From assembly GCF_009469605.1 (NCBI RefSeq), contig NZ_SSXU01000002.1, forward strand, positions 300,807 through 364,806: a DNA stretch of 64,000 nucleotides, written 5' to 3'. The stretch's first letter is position 1. Every line of letters begins with the position of its first letter. The translations under genes and the position numbers were made by a program. Below the pieces are notes generated by a model that worked only from the letters and a program-made list of their open reading frames with translations, was not told the origin of the DNA and did no database searches. This document shows positions 17,168 through 25,276 of this stretch, in pieces. Source of the DNA: Zoogloea sp. 1C4 (GTDB taxonomy: Bacteria; Pseudomonadota; Gammaproteobacteria; Burkholderiales; Rhodocyclaceae).

Positions 17168-18277
17168 TTAGCGGATGGTCAGCACCTCGCCCCGTGTCGG
17201 GGAGCCAGGCGTCATGTCCCATGCGCGGATGACGGGAACAAACTTGTCGGTGAGGATGCGGGTCTCGGCGATCGAGCCGTCTTCGCGTTCGGTGAATTCC
17301 CGCTGGAGCGTCTTGTCCTTGTGGGTGTCACCTTTGACGACGAGCACGCGCCCGGTCTTGGAGCGCACAACCCCCGAGATCGCACCCGCGGCCAGAGCCA
17401 GGGCGAGATGCCAGTGGGACAAGGCACGCGCCGGCGGACGCAGCGACTGCTGCGCGGCCCCCAGGTGCGTGTCCAGCGACGGCCAGAGGCCTTGCAGCCG
17501 GCCGACTTCATCGGCGAACTGCTCCGGCTCCATCGTCACGCGGAAGAAATGCTCCGGCTCGGCCGGACTGGCGGGGACGATGTACGGCAGGAACGGCCAA
17601 TCGCTCGGCAGCTCCTCGGCTTCGACTTCGCCAAGCCCAACCTGCAGCAGCAGATTGCGCACGGCCTTGACGCCATCGGGAGCCTGTTCACGCTGTCGCA
17701 CCCTTCGGCCGAAGATCACCACCTGCTTGAACTGCGTCTCCACCGCTCGGTAGATGCGCAGGTCCGTGTAGTGGCGTGTCAGCCAGCCGACCAGCTCCGC
17801 ATCGAGCACGTAGGCGGGGACGATGAAGACCAGCACGCCGCCGTACTGCAACAGCGACAGCGAACGCTGATAGAACAGCTTTTCGAGGCGGGCACGGCCC
17901 TGGCCCTGATAGCCGATGTTGCCGTTGACGTCCTTGGACAAGTCGCCATACGGCGGGTTGAGCCAGAGCAGCCCGAACGACTGCTTGGAGACCATCGTGT
18001 CCATCAGGTCCGCGTGCAGGCAGTGATCGACCAGGCCGCGGGCATGGCGTGCCCGCTCCGCGTCGAACTCGACCGCGAACGCCTTGGCCTGCTCGCGCCC
18101 GAGGGCATGGGCGGCTTCGGCGATCGCCACGCCTTCGCCGGCGCAGGGATCGAGGATGCACATGGGCCCGTCGCTGGGCATCAGTGCGTTGAGGGCTCTT
18201 TCGAGCGTGGGTTCGTCAGTCGGGTAGTAACCGTTCTTAGCGAAATTGCGGGCGAGCCGCGGGAACATGAGGGCCAT
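17168..18277 (-). CDS. N6-adenine-type class I methyltransferase (DUF6094-like)
   Basis: A 369-aa protein with the AdoMet-binding loop LDPCAGEGVA near residue 41 and the catalytic motif NPPYGD near 113, typical of N6-adenine or N6-type amino methyltransferases. No restriction enzyme gene is adjacent, so this looks like an orphan methylase carried by the ICE. It could modify the element's DNA, or possibly RNA. ATG 18277 follows a GGAG sequence; the longer frame adds 13 residues of no clear use. Confidence 0.82.
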   Translation of the reverse strand: MALMFPRLARNFAKNGYYPTDEPTLERALNALMPSDGPMCILDPCAGEGVAIAEAAHALGREQAKAFAVEFDAERARHARGLVDHCLHADLMDTMVSKQSFGLLWLNPPYGDLSKDVNGNIGYQGQGRARLEKLFYQRSLSLLQYGGVLVFIVPAYVLDAELVGWLTRHYTDLRIYRAVETQFKQVVIFGRRVRQREQAPDGVKAVRNLLLQVGLGEVEAEELPSDWPFLPYIVPASPAEPEHFFRVTMEPEQFADEVGRLQGLWPSLDTHLGAAQQSLRPPARALSHWHLALALAAGAISGVVRSKTGRVLVVKGDTHKDKTLQREFTEREDGSIAETRILTDKFVPVIRAWDMTPGSPTRGEVLTIR

Positions 18278-18305
18278 GGAAGTCTCCTGGTTGGCGGGGA
18301 GGAAA

Positions 18306-18335
18306 CACGGAAGCACGCCAAGGCGTGCCTCCGTG
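18306..18335 (-). promoter_or_regulatory. Leader hairpin of the methyltransferase gene
   Basis: CACGGA, GCACGCC and their complements GGCGTGC, TCCGTG form a 13-bp stem with one mismatch and a two-base loop. It lies 28 nt upstream of the start codon. Confidence 0.65.
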
Positions 18336-18341
18336 GGTGGG

Positions 18342-18992
18342 TCAGGCCGCTACCACTTCCGGCGTCCAGATCTTGGCCGGGTATCGATAGGCGGTGAGCA
18401 CATCACTGCGGATCAGCGAACCCAGCGCCAAGGTCAGCGCCGGCACGTCGATGGCTAGCCGATGGCCTTCCAGCGGCCCGAGGGCGAACGGAAGGCGGGC
18501 CAGCATCTCGCGGCTTTGCAGCAGTTCCAGCACGGTCTCGCGCCAGTGGTCGAGCAGCGGCAATGGGCAGGTGTCCCGCACCAGCATCCACAGGCGGTCG
18601 AGCCGGTGGGCGCTGTCGCGCGGCAGCAGTGCCAGTGCGCTGGCGTTGGCCTTGTCGGGCTTGACGCAGCGGCGGTCGAACAGCCACACGTTGGACAGCG
18701 AACCGAACAGCGTTCGCCGATAGGCGCGCGTGACGCGCTTTTCCAGGCGATCGACGTTGCCGATGAACACCGGGACGCTGCCGCCCTGGTCGGTGATGAT
18801 GTGGAACTGGTCCAGTCCCTGCTCGTCGCGCCCGAGGGTCAGGCGAGCCAGGAACTGCTGGACGGCGGTGTCGCGCGCCCAGATGGACAGGAAGATCAGG
18901 TTGCCCTGGTCATCGCCGACGCAAGCGTCGGCCATCACGTCCGGGCATTCGTCGATGCGGTACAGCGTGGTGGAAGAAGTGTTTGCGAGCAT
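18342..18992 (-). CDS. Conserved ICE protein of unknown function
   Basis: A 216-aa soluble protein, mixed alpha/beta, without a signal peptide or a motif I can tie to an activity. It lies between the methyltransferase and a cluster of small ICE genes and keeps this place in related elements as far as I know. The start has GAGGA 10 bases upstream. Confidence 0.72.
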   Translation of the reverse strand: MLANTSSTTLYRIDECPDVMADACVGDDQGNLIFLSIWARDTAVQQFLARLTLGRDEQGLDQFHIITDQGGSVPVFIGNVDRLEKRVTRAYRRTLFGSLSNVWLFDRRCVKPDKANASALALLPRDSAHRLDRLWMLVRDTCPLPLLDHWRETVLELLQSREMLARLPFALGPLEGHRLAIDVPALTLALGSLIRSDVLTAYRYPAKIWTPEVVAA

Positions 18993-19029
18993 GGTGGTGT
19001 CCTCGGATTAACGGGAACAGCACCGCCCG

Positions 19030-19050
19030 CTGGGGCAAGTACTGCCCCAG
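19030..19050 (-). promoter_or_regulatory. Leader hairpin of the 216-aa protein gene
   Basis: CTGGGGCA and TGCCCCAG form a perfect 8-bp stem with a five-base loop, 38 nt upstream of ATG 18992. It is flanked by the CCACC sequence seen in the other leaders. Confidence 0.6.
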
Positions 19051-19068
19051 GGGGTGGAAGAAAAACGC

Positions 19069-19329
19069 TCAGTCCGGCTCGAATTGCCGGGTGTGCGGGT
19101 TGAAGTGAAGCGCCTCGTCCACCGCCGTGATCGGCGTGAAGCCGTCCAGGTAGATGTTGTTGAGGTACTGATCGCGGTAGGTCAGTGCCTGCCGTGCCTG
19201 TTCCTCGGTGAGGCCGTTGCTGATGAAGTACTCCAGCATCTCCTCGTCGGAGGACACTTCGTCGTTGGACAAACTTCCTTCAACGAGTGCCAGCAGCGAG
19301 GGTGAGAGCGCAGCCAGGATCGGGTCCAT
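19069..19329 (-). CDS. Small acidic ICE protein of unknown function
   Basis: An 86-aa acidic protein, mostly helical, with no recognisable domain. It follows the 135-aa gene after 16 bp and probably shares its transcript. GGAGG lies seven bases before the start. Confidence 0.65.
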   Translation of the reverse strand: MDPILAALSPSLLALVEGSLSNDEVSSDEEMLEYFISNGLTEEQARQALTYRDQYLNNIYLDGFTPITAVDEALHFNPHTRQFEPD

Positions 19330-19345
19330 GTTGGTTCCTCCTGGC

Positions 19346-19753
19346 TCAGGCCATCAGCGTCGCGGCGGGAGCCGTGACAGCCGTGGGTGTGCGCCGCCGT
19401 GCGTGGTAGGCGCGAACGCCTGCACGCCAGTCGGCGGACTGCTCCGGTGCGAGGTCCAGATAGGACAGCGGGCACGAGTAGTAGTACGGGTGCATGGACT
19501 CTTCCAACGGCTTGTAGCCCCACTGGTTGCCGCTGCGTTCCAGCAGATCGCAGCGGATGTAGCGCAAGGACTGGCCCGGCGCGAGATCACGATGCACACC
19601 TTCGACCTTGGCGGTCAGTTCGACCACTGACCACAGCACGTTGCCGCGCAATGCGTGAGCGATAACCTTCGCGCTGACGCGCTCGGTCTGCTGTGGTGCG
19701 ATCAGTTCCGCGATCAGTTCAGACCGCGATTGGGGAGAGAAATACCAGCCCAT
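19346..19753 (-). CDS. Conserved ICE protein (DUF6927-like)
   Basis: A 135-aa protein that begins MGWYF. A mixed alpha/beta region follows, with the conserved-looking blocks VLWSVVELT and YYYSCPLSYLDL. No catalytic residue can be assigned. It shares a transcript with the 86-aa gene downstream. The DUF name is from memory and uncertain. Confidence 0.68.
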   Translation of the reverse strand: MGWYFSPQSRSELIAELIAPQQTERVSAKVIAHALRGNVLWSVVELTAKVEGVHRDLAPGQSLRYIRCDLLERSGNQWGYKPLEESMHPYYYSCPLSYLDLAPEQSADWRAGVRAYHARRRTPTAVTAPAATLMA

Positions 19754-19779
19754 GAGAGGCCTCCTCGAAAAGTTGAGCT

Positions 19780-19814
19780 GGAGGCCTCCCCGTGGGGAAG
19801 AACCCCCAGTGGGT
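19780..19814 (-). promoter_or_regulatory. Leader element of the 135-aa gene
   Basis: The palindrome GGAGGCCTCC overlaps the short stem CCCC-GT-GGGG. The sequence continues into CCCAGTGGGTG, the shared leader sequence of this ICE. Confidence 0.45.
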
Positions 19815-19859
19815 GATGGAATGCCGCAGGTGCAGCGAAGGAAAACCTATGCCTTACCC

Positions 19860-20198
19860 TTAGTCCCAGTCGTCATCGTCGCGATCACAACCGGCCGGAC
19901 AGCAGCCGAACTCGATCCCATGCGAGCAATAGCCATGCTCCGCATTCCAGTCCTGGGTTTCCTGCCGTTCGGCCGGTGTTGCGTAGTCCCATTCCTGTGC
20001 GATCTTCAGCGCCTGTGCGCGCTGTTCTTCCGGCAATCGACCGAGTTGCGCGTCGATCGCCGAACTGAAGCGTTCGACGTAGTAGTCGTGAGACAGTCCG
20101 CAACCCTTGGTGGCTTGTGCGGCTGCCGTCTCGCAGAGAGCCCGCCACGCGGGTTCATCCAGCGCGGAGCGGGGGATATCGCAAGCGATGGTGGACAT
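19860..20198 (-). CDS. Small Cys- and Asp-rich ICE protein
   Basis: A 112-aa protein, helical at first. It has a C-terminal cluster of Cys and Asp: CSHGIEFGCCPAGCDRDDDD. The Cys pattern suggests metal binding, but the family is unnamed to me. ATG 20198 is preceded by GGAGG. The longer frame begins in a non-coding leader and was rejected. Confidence 0.68.
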   Translation of the reverse strand: MSTIACDIPRSALDEPAWRALCETAAAQATKGCGLSHDYYVERFSSAIDAQLGRLPEEQRAQALKIAQEWDYATPAERQETQDWNAEHGYCSHGIEFGCCPAGCDRDDDDWD

Positions 20199-20226
20199 GA
20201 TGAAGACCTCCAGAAGATGGCCAGGG

Positions 20227-20263
20227 CCTCCCCCGCATGGGGAAGGAACCCCGGCGGGTGGAT
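20227..20263 (-). promoter_or_regulatory. Leader element of the Cys/Asp-rich protein gene
   Basis: A CCCC-GCAT-GGGG stem is followed by GGAACCCCGGCGGGTGG (plus strand). This is one of the clearest copies of the shared pattern: a C4/G4 stem next to a CCCCGGNGGGTGG block. Confidence 0.55.
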
Positions 20264-20292
20264 GAAGAACACCGCGCATGCGGCGTCTACGA

Positions 20293-20982
20293 TCACGCAG
20301 GTTGCAGTTCGGCCTGGCGGCTCCACTCCTGCGTCTTGAAGTCCAGCGCGTAGCCCAGCTCGCCCAGGCGGGCGATCTGTGCACGCAAAGCGCGGCGGTC
20401 GATGGTCGAATCCAGTTTCACGGACTCGCCCAGCGGCCACAGCAGGCCGAAGAGCGCGGGGTCACCGTCTTGGGTGCTGCCGGGGGCAGCAGCCTCAGCA
20501 GGTGGCGGCGCATCCACGCCAAAGGGCGTGGTATCGACCATCGGGTCCGCGGACGCCTGCACGGGTGCGGGCTTGGCGGGCCTGGACGCTTTGGTCGGCT
20601 TGGCCGGCGTTGTCGCAGGCTGCGCCCCTTGCTCTTCATCGAGCGGATCGACGTCCTGGGTGGCGAAGCTGCGGGCTTCGTCGCGGCTGAGTTTGTCGAT
20701 GCCGTTGAGCGTCATGCCGTCGAGGCTGGCACGGATCTCGAACCGCATGCCGCCGCCGACCGGATAGGACTTCGGGAAGATGTACCTGATGATGAATTCC
20801 CCGTCGTACTTGCCTTCGGGGTACTGCTCCAGCTCCGGGTCTTTGACCTCGAAAGTACCGAGGTGCGTGGCGAGGCGGCCAACCGTGAACGGGCCGTTCT
20901 TGCCGCGGATGGTACGCAGCGTGAGCTGGCCGGGGACGACGATGGGCGCAACCGATTTCTCGGAAGCCGATGGGGTTGCCAT
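20293..20982 (-). CDS. DUF3275-family ICE protein
   Basis: A 229-aa protein. The conserved N-terminal domain (about residues 12-115) is beta-rich and has the block RTIRGKNGPFTVGRL. A long Ala/Pro/Lys linker and a C-terminal helical piece that ends QEWSRQAELQPA follow. The family is confined to ICEs of this class; its function is unknown. It probably follows the DUF932 gene in expression. Confidence 0.82.
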   Translation of the reverse strand: MATPSASEKSVAPIVVPGQLTLRTIRGKNGPFTVGRLATHLGTFEVKDPELEQYPEGKYDGEFIIRYIFPKSYPVGGGMRFEIRASLDGMTLNGIDKLSRDEARSFATQDVDPLDEEQGAQPATTPAKPTKASRPAKPAPVQASADPMVDTTPFGVDAPPPAEAAAPGSTQDGDPALFGLLWPLGESVKLDSTIDRRALRAQIARLGELGYALDFKTQEWSRQAELQPA

Positions 20983-21076
20983 GATGGTTCTCCTGATGAT
21001 GAATGACGGGCCGCCGACGGCACCCGGTGGATGAGAGGAAATGGCCTCGCCCGAGGTGGGCGAGGTCCGCGTGGCA

Positions 21077-21904
21077 TCACGCCTTGAGCTGGCGCATGCC
21101 TTCGGCCAGCAGCCACAACGCCCGGTTCAGGCGCAGGTTCTGGTCGATGCCTTGCACCGGACGGGTGCGCTGATTGCGGCCGTTGGCCGTGCGTCCGTTC
21201 AGGCCCCCTTTGACGAGGTTCTCCTGGACGCGGTTGAAGACGGCCCACAAGTCGTTCTTGCGGTCGTCCCATCGCCGGGGTGCCAGCAGTTGGCTCTCCG
21301 TGACAGGCGTGGACTTGGCTGGATCGTCGTACTTGAGTGCGAGCGCGGAGTTTGCAAAGACCTCCGCTTCGCCCTCATCGAGGGTGATGGTGCGCATCGC
21401 ATCGCGCGCGTTCTGCACGCGCTCGAAGCCTTCGAGGACTCCGTAGGCACCTTCGATCACCTGGCTGGCCACGTCGCCCTTGTGGGGAACGCGGATGTCG
21501 GCGGTGGTGTCACCGCAAACCAGGCCGTTGTGGCAGACGAACCGGAACATGCCGGCGAGCATCTGATAGCTGCTCGTGCCGTCGTGGCTGTTGAGCAGGA
21601 TGATCTCGTTCGCCTCGTCGCCGTTGATCTGGCTCGCATGGCGAAGTCGGATGAGGTGCTTCGTGTACTCGCGCCGGTCTTCGTTGCGCACGCGTGTCTG
21701 GCACACCATGAAGGGCTCGAAGCCCTCCTGGCGCAGCTTGGTCAGCACGGTCGAGGTCGGTATGTAGGCATACCGATCGGACCGGCTCCCATGCGGAGCG
21801 TCGGCGAAGATCGACGGAACGACGGCACGAATGCGGTCGTCCGAGAGTGGACGATCGGAGCGCAGGATCGGGGATTGCGGAGCAAAACGGGATGCCAGAG
21901 ACAT
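21077..21904 (-). CDS. DUF932-family ICE protein
   Basis: A 275-aa protein with the DUF932 fold seen in many phages and mobile elements. It shows the typical blocks TKHLIRLRH, EIILLNSHDGTSSYQM and FRFVCHNGLVCGD in order between residues 85 and 145. The biochemical role is unknown, possibly in replication or DNA exchange. ATG 21904 has AAGGAGA nine bases before it; the longer frame was rejected. Confidence 0.88.
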   Translation of the reverse strand: MSLASRFAPQSPILRSDRPLSDDRIRAVVPSIFADAPHGSRSDRYAYIPTSTVLTKLRQEGFEPFMVCQTRVRNEDRREYTKHLIRLRHASQINGDEANEIILLNSHDGTSSYQMLAGMFRFVCHNGLVCGDTTADIRVPHKGDVASQVIEGAYGVLEGFERVQNARDAMRTITLDEGEAEVFANSALALKYDDPAKSTPVTESQLLAPRRWDDRKNDLWAVFNRVQENLVKGGLNGRTANGRNQRTRPVQGIDQNLRLNRALWLLAEGMRQLKA

Positions 21905-22024
21905 GGCTGATCTCCTTTGAGAAATGCGGTAACCGCGCGGCGGTGAGACCACGCGGAACTCGGGGGATGAAATGCGCAAGCGCGCGTCATGGGGACGCGG
22001 CGGATGCGGGAAGAGAAGCGACAA

Positions 22025-22040
22025 GGCCCCGTGAGGGGCC
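22025..22040 (-). terminator. Terminator-like hairpin after the STY4534-family gene
   Basis: GGCCCC and GGGGCC form a 6-bp stem with a 4-base loop, 8 bp past the stop. The following minus-strand sequence, TTGTCGCTTCTCTT, is only moderately T-rich, so termination may be partial. Confidence 0.5.
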
Positions 22041-22048
22041 ATGCCGTA

Positions 22049-22954
22049 TCAGAACGAAGCAGCCAATGCCGGCTCCTGCTCCTCGACTTGCGCCTCGGGC
22101 TCGCGCTCGGCGGGCTCGGTGGCCGTGTCGATGGCGTCGTCGGCTTCGGACGCGGATGCGTCTTCGGCCGGCGGCGCCTCGGGTTGCGCCTGGCTCGTCG
22201 GATAGACCTGGGTGCCGTCGATCTTGATCAGACCGATGTGGACCAGCGTCGATTCCAGGCTTGCGGCCGGTTCCCCGGCGTGCTCGCCCTTGGTGCGGAT
22301 GTACGGATCGATCTTCATGTCGTTCAGACGGAAGGCGATCAGCACCTTGCGGTCACCCTCGATGGCCTGAACGCACCGGCGAACCAGATGCTCGGCTTCC
22401 GGGGTGGCGACGATGGTGTCGAAGTACCGATACTCCGGTTCATCGACAGGCCCGGCCAGTGCTGCGACGGTGCAAGAGAGGAACGAGTCGCCAGCCTTTG
22501 GGGTGACGTCCTTCACACGATTGAGATAGCCGATGCCGCGGGTGATCAGCTCGTGCTGCTCGATCGAAGCCAGTTCGGCCCGGTCGATCAGTTCGGCCTT
22601 GAGCAGTCGCGCCTTGAGGGACGCGGCGGCCTGACCCTTCTGCTCACCCTTGTCGCGGATGTACGCATCGCCCCACAGGTCACCGAGGCGAAATCGCACC
22701 AGCGGGCGCTGCTTGGGATCGTCAACGCCGATGTAGCGCTGAACGAGCTTCTTGGCCTCGGCACCCGAGACCTTGACGTCGAAGTAGCGGTAGCTGGGGT
22801 CCCGGGCGGGGCCGACCAGCGCGGCGATGGTGCAAGCAAGGAAAGGCTGCGCACGGCGGCCGCCCCGGACGGGCACTTCACGGACACGCTGGACGTAGCC
22901 GATGCCCGAGGTGTGGAGGTCGAAATACGATTTCTCGTTGGACGTGGTGTTCAT
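22049..22954 (-). CDS. STY4534-family ICE replication protein with two DUF3577 domains
   Basis: A 301-aa protein built from two copies of the same about 110-residue domain. Copy 1 runs from GIGYVQRVREV (about residue 18) and copy 2 from GIGYLNRVKDV (about 141). Each has a YRYFD block and a C-terminal IR-KGE motif (AYIRDKGEQ, PYIRTKGEH). The tail is acidic. Members are linked to ICE replication and may bind single-stranded DNA (inference from the SSB-like strand pattern). Most relatives I recall are shorter, so the duplication is notable. Confidence 0.82.
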   Translation of the reverse strand: MNTTSNEKSYFDLHTSGIGYVQRVREVPVRGGRRAQPFLACTIAALVGPARDPSYRYFDVKVSGAEAKKLVQRYIGVDDPKQRPLVRFRLGDLWGDAYIRDKGEQKGQAAASLKARLLKAELIDRAELASIEQHELITRGIGYLNRVKDVTPKAGDSFLSCTVAALAGPVDEPEYRYFDTIVATPEAEHLVRRCVQAIEGDRKVLIAFRLNDMKIDPYIRTKGEHAGEPAASLESTLVHIGLIKIDGTQVYPTSQAQPEAPPAEDASASEADDAIDTATEPAEREPEAQVEEQEPALAASF

Positions 22955-22986
22955 GGTGAATCTCCATTGGGATGAAGCGGAGACAC

Positions 22987-23032
22987 ACCGGCCCACGCAT
23001 GCGGGGAAGGTGCGTAACCCCGCGGTGGGTTG
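22987..23032 (-). promoter_or_regulatory. Proximal leader element of the STY4534-family gene
   Basis: GCGGGG (23001-23006) and CCCCGC (23018-23023) can pair. The block GCGGTGGGTTG follows on the plus strand. It lies between the distal two-hairpin element at 23106-23191 and the start codon. Confidence 0.5.
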
Positions 23033-23105
23033 ATAAGGCGAAAGCATCCGCCACCAGAGGCTGGTGGCCGCTCGCGGATGGATGCGGTGCGAGCTGGCTC
23101 GGTCA

Positions 23106-23191
23106 CGCAGTGGGAACTGCGCCGCAACCTCGAAGACCGATGGTTGCCTGGCATGTCGCTGACAACGTCAGCAGGCATGGGGTCAGCATGG
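23106..23191 (-). repeat. Two-hairpin leader element, copy 1
   Basis: On the plus strand stem H1 is CGCAG/CTGCG (23106-23121). Then comes CAACCTCGAAG, TGCCTGGCATG, and stem H2 GCTGAC/GTCAGC (23158-23172). The same order is found at 25277, 28284 and 29183 with different but complementary stem bases. It lies upstream of the STY4534-family gene and would sit at the front of that transcript. Confidence 0.65.
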
Positions 23192-23719
23192 CCGGGCCTC
23201 GCGCGCGCGGCAGCAATCAATCGGCATCCGGGTGCTTCCCTTTGTCCGCGCCGCCCGGCGCCTGCCACAGGCATTTGGGGCGGCGCAGGTGCTCGGGGTA
23301 TCGGCGAGGGGGCGGCTGGGACGGCTCCAGGCGCCGCCGCCGCGCGCGCCAATCAGCCGCCAGCCGGCGGCGCGCGGGCTGGCGCCGCCTTCGTCGGGTA
23401 AGGTGTAGGTGATCAGGCGGATGTAGCCCAGCGACTTTGCCGCCTGCCAGGCCGCGCCGTATAGCTTGCTGCAGGCGTTGGGTGTGCTGTCGGTGCACAG
23501 CCGTGTGACTTCCCGCGTCCAGCCATCGTCCAGGTGCCGCGCGACCGGCCGGCCGACGATGGCCACGCCGCGGATCAGGTCGCTGTCGACCAGCGTGACG
23601 GCCAGGGCGAACTTCGCAGCCTGGACCGGACGGTGATGGTGTGCCAGCACGAAGACGTTGGCCGTGCGCAGCGACACCGGCAGCAGGTGCAGCCTCGGCG
23701 AGGTCGATGATGTGTTCAT
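23183..23719 (-). CDS. XF1762-family ICE protein, probable frameshift near the 3' end
   Basis: A 178-aa frame. Residues 1-130 match the XF1762 family, with GRPVARHLDDGWTREVTRLC and YGAAWQAAKSLGYIRLITYT; the pattern resembles an acetyltransferase (GNAT) core. After WSRPSRP the reading frame turns into Ala/Arg-rich sequence. One added C in the run of five C on the minus strand near 23310 would restore the family-like tail RRYPEHLRRPKCLWQA and move the stop to 23217. Either a real -1 change or a sequencing error is possible. Activity, if any, is unknown. Confidence 0.72.
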   Translation of the reverse strand: MNTSSTSPRLHLLPVSLRTANVFVLAHHHRPVQAAKFALAVTLVDSDLIRGVAIVGRPVARHLDDGWTREVTRLCTDSTPNACSKLYGAAWQAAKSLGYIRLITYTLPDEGGASPRAAGWRLIGARGGGAWSRPSRPLADTPSTCAAPNACGRRRAARTKGSTRMPIDCCRAREARPC

Positions 23720-23814
23720 GCGGTCGTCTCCGGTGGCATGCCGGCGCTGTGGCCCGCGGGGCGTGCCTTGGCGGCTGGAGACGAACGCGCATGCGCGGCG
23801 ATGGCCGCGGTGCG

Positions 23815-23843
23815 AACAAAAGAAAGCCCCCGGTGCGGGGGCT
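23815..23843 (-). terminator. Rho-independent terminator after the DUF3085 gene
   Basis: On the minus strand AGCCCCC and GGGGGCT (7-bp arms, 5-base loop) lead into TTTCTTTTG. It lies 27 bp beyond the DUF3085 stop. Confidence 0.88.
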
Positions 23844-23869
23844 GCGAGGGCTGCGCGGCGGTTGCCGCT

Positions 23870-24223
23870 TCAGGCGGGAGGCACCACGGCCAAGGACAGG
23901 TGCGTGGCGGTGGCGGACAGCACGAGATCGTCCGCCGAGTGCAGGAGGCGCGTGAACAGGCCGTCCTTCGGGTCGAAATACTCCGCAAAATCGTCGCCAC
24001 CCAGCTCGCGGCCGGCGAGGTGCCACCAGTCATCGAACGGGTCGGTGTCCGGGTTGCAGCCGACGGCGTAGGCGAGCAGTTGCTGGCGTCCATCCGGGCG
24101 ACGCTCCCCACGCTCGGCGAGGAAGTACACGCCCTGGTCCTTGACCAGGACGATGCGGCACTGATTGGCGATGGCTTCGGTCAGCACGGGGCGCAGGTCG
24201 GCGCCTTTGAATCGCAGTGACAT
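23870..24223 (-). CDS. DUF3085-family ICE protein
   Basis: A 117-aa protein with the family blocks CRIVLVKDQGVYFLAERGER and CNPDTDPFDDWWHL, and the C-terminal LHSADDLVLSATATHL. It is soluble and mixed alpha/beta; its function is unknown. The gene is a unit of its own, with a terminator after it and a terminator-like hairpin 32 bases before its ATG. Its expression is therefore likely controlled by leader attenuation. ATG 24223 (AGGAG nine bases upstream) is preferred over an in-frame start inside that hairpin. Confidence 0.87.
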   Translation of the reverse strand: MSLRFKGADLRPVLTEAIANQCRIVLVKDQGVYFLAERGERRPDGRQQLLAYAVGCNPDTDPFDDWWHLAGRELGGDDFAEYFDPKDGLFTRLLHSADDLVLSATATHLSLAVVPPA

Positions 24224-24241
24224 GGATGAAATCTCCTGTGT

Positions 24242-24284
24242 TAAAAAAAGAGAAAGGCCCTCCACCCGATGGGATGAAGGGCCT
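24242..24284 (-). promoter_or_regulatory. Attenuator-like hairpin in the DUF3085 leader
   Basis: On the minus strand AGGCCCT and AGGGCCT (7-bp arms, 16-base loop) are followed by TTCTCTTTTTTT. The ribosome site AGGAG begins six bases later. A terminator this close before a start codon suggests conditional read-through. I recall a published candidate RNA called the DUF3085 motif; whether this is the same cannot be checked here. Confidence 0.65.
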
Positions 24285-24347
24285 GTAGGTCACGCGGCCG
24301 GAATGGCTGGAACGCCGTGGCGGGTGCCTCGGGTCAGCCGAGGGGCG

Positions 24348-25172
24348 TCATGCCGGGACGGCTTGGCGCTTACGGGCCGCCTTCGCGTCGAGGATGCTCA
24401 CGTCGATCTGGCGCCAGCGCCCGTCGTCGATGAGCCGCTCCAGCACTTCGCCGAGCATGTCGAAATACACCTCGTCGTGCCGATCGACCAGTTCGACCGA
24501 TTCACCGTTCTGACGGTGCAGTTCCACCACGTAGGTGTCTCCGCCGCGGTCGTAGAGGATCGTCACCCGGCCCTCGAACTTCGCGGTCGAGACCGTGAAG
24601 CTGATCGCCGGCGGGGTCTCGATGATCTTGGAGGGCGTGGGATCGACCCAGGTGAAGTCGCGGGCACCGGCATCCACCAGCATGTGGGTGATGCGCCGGA
24701 AGCGATCGGGGGCCGGCATCTCTTCCAACTGCTCGATGAGCTGGCCCAACTCCATGCACTGCGGCGTGGGAATGGGCAGCTTGGCCGGCGCCGAGCCGAG
24801 GATGTGCCTCGTGATGGTGTACGGCGTGCCGTCCGAAGTCTTCTCGGTGATGACCTCCGGCGTGTCCGCGCGCAGTCCGTCGAAGCGACGACGGGCATAG
24901 GGTTGGACATGCACCTTGGCGCCTTCGGCAGGAACCGTGGTCACCAGGCTGGGATCGAGCACCGCGAACTCGGAAGGCTTGAGCTTGACGACGATGGCAT
25001 CGTCGGTCGCAGCGACCACCTTGCCGTCGAAGGGTTGGGGGTCGATGGCAAAGCCCAGCGTTGAGGACAGCGGCTGATCATCGAACACGCGGTACTTGAA
25101 CGATCGCACGTTACGGGGCACATGGCCTGCGACCAGCGAAGGCATCATGGATTTGATGAGGGAACGGTCCAT
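24348..25172 (-). CDS. Conserved ICE protein of unknown function (274 aa)
   Basis: A 274-aa soluble protein, beta-rich in its first half and mixed in the second. Similar ICE genes are sometimes labelled GTPase, but I see no P-loop or other nucleotide-binding motif, so I do not repeat that name. ATG 25172 has AAGGAG eight bases upstream. The frame continues up through the leader, but that part has no protein-like character. Two leader elements precede it (25195 and 25277). Confidence 0.72.
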   Translation of the reverse strand: MDRSLIKSMMPSLVAGHVPRNVRSFKYRVFDDQPLSSTLGFAIDPQPFDGKVVAATDDAIVVKLKPSEFAVLDPSLVTTVPAEGAKVHVQPYARRRFDGLRADTPEVITEKTSDGTPYTITRHILGSAPAKLPIPTPQCMELGQLIEQLEEMPAPDRFRRITHMLVDAGARDFTWVDPTPSKIIETPPAISFTVSTAKFEGRVTILYDRGGDTYVVELHRQNGESVELVDRHDEVYFDMLGEVLERLIDDGRWRQIDVSILDAKAARKRQAVPA

Positions 25173-25194
25173 GGGGAAACTCCTTGAGAAATAA

Positions 25195-25230
25195 CAAGGG
25201 ATTCCCCGCCCGCAAGGGAGAGGTCCCTTG
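25195..25230 (-). promoter_or_regulatory. Proximal leader hairpin of the 274-aa gene
   Basis: CAAGGGA (25195-25201) and TCCCTTG (25224-25230) form a perfect 7-bp stem around a G/C-rich loop. It is followed on the plus strand by TGGGTGG, the shared flank of these leaders. Confidence 0.55.
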
Positions 25231-25276
25231 TGGGTGGCGTGGATGGACGCGGTAGGTCCGTAGGAAGAAACGACCA

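Noticed and set aside
24348-25172. GTPase function for the 274-aa ICE protein
   Set aside because: No P-loop, switch or G4 motif is present, although similar genes may carry that label.
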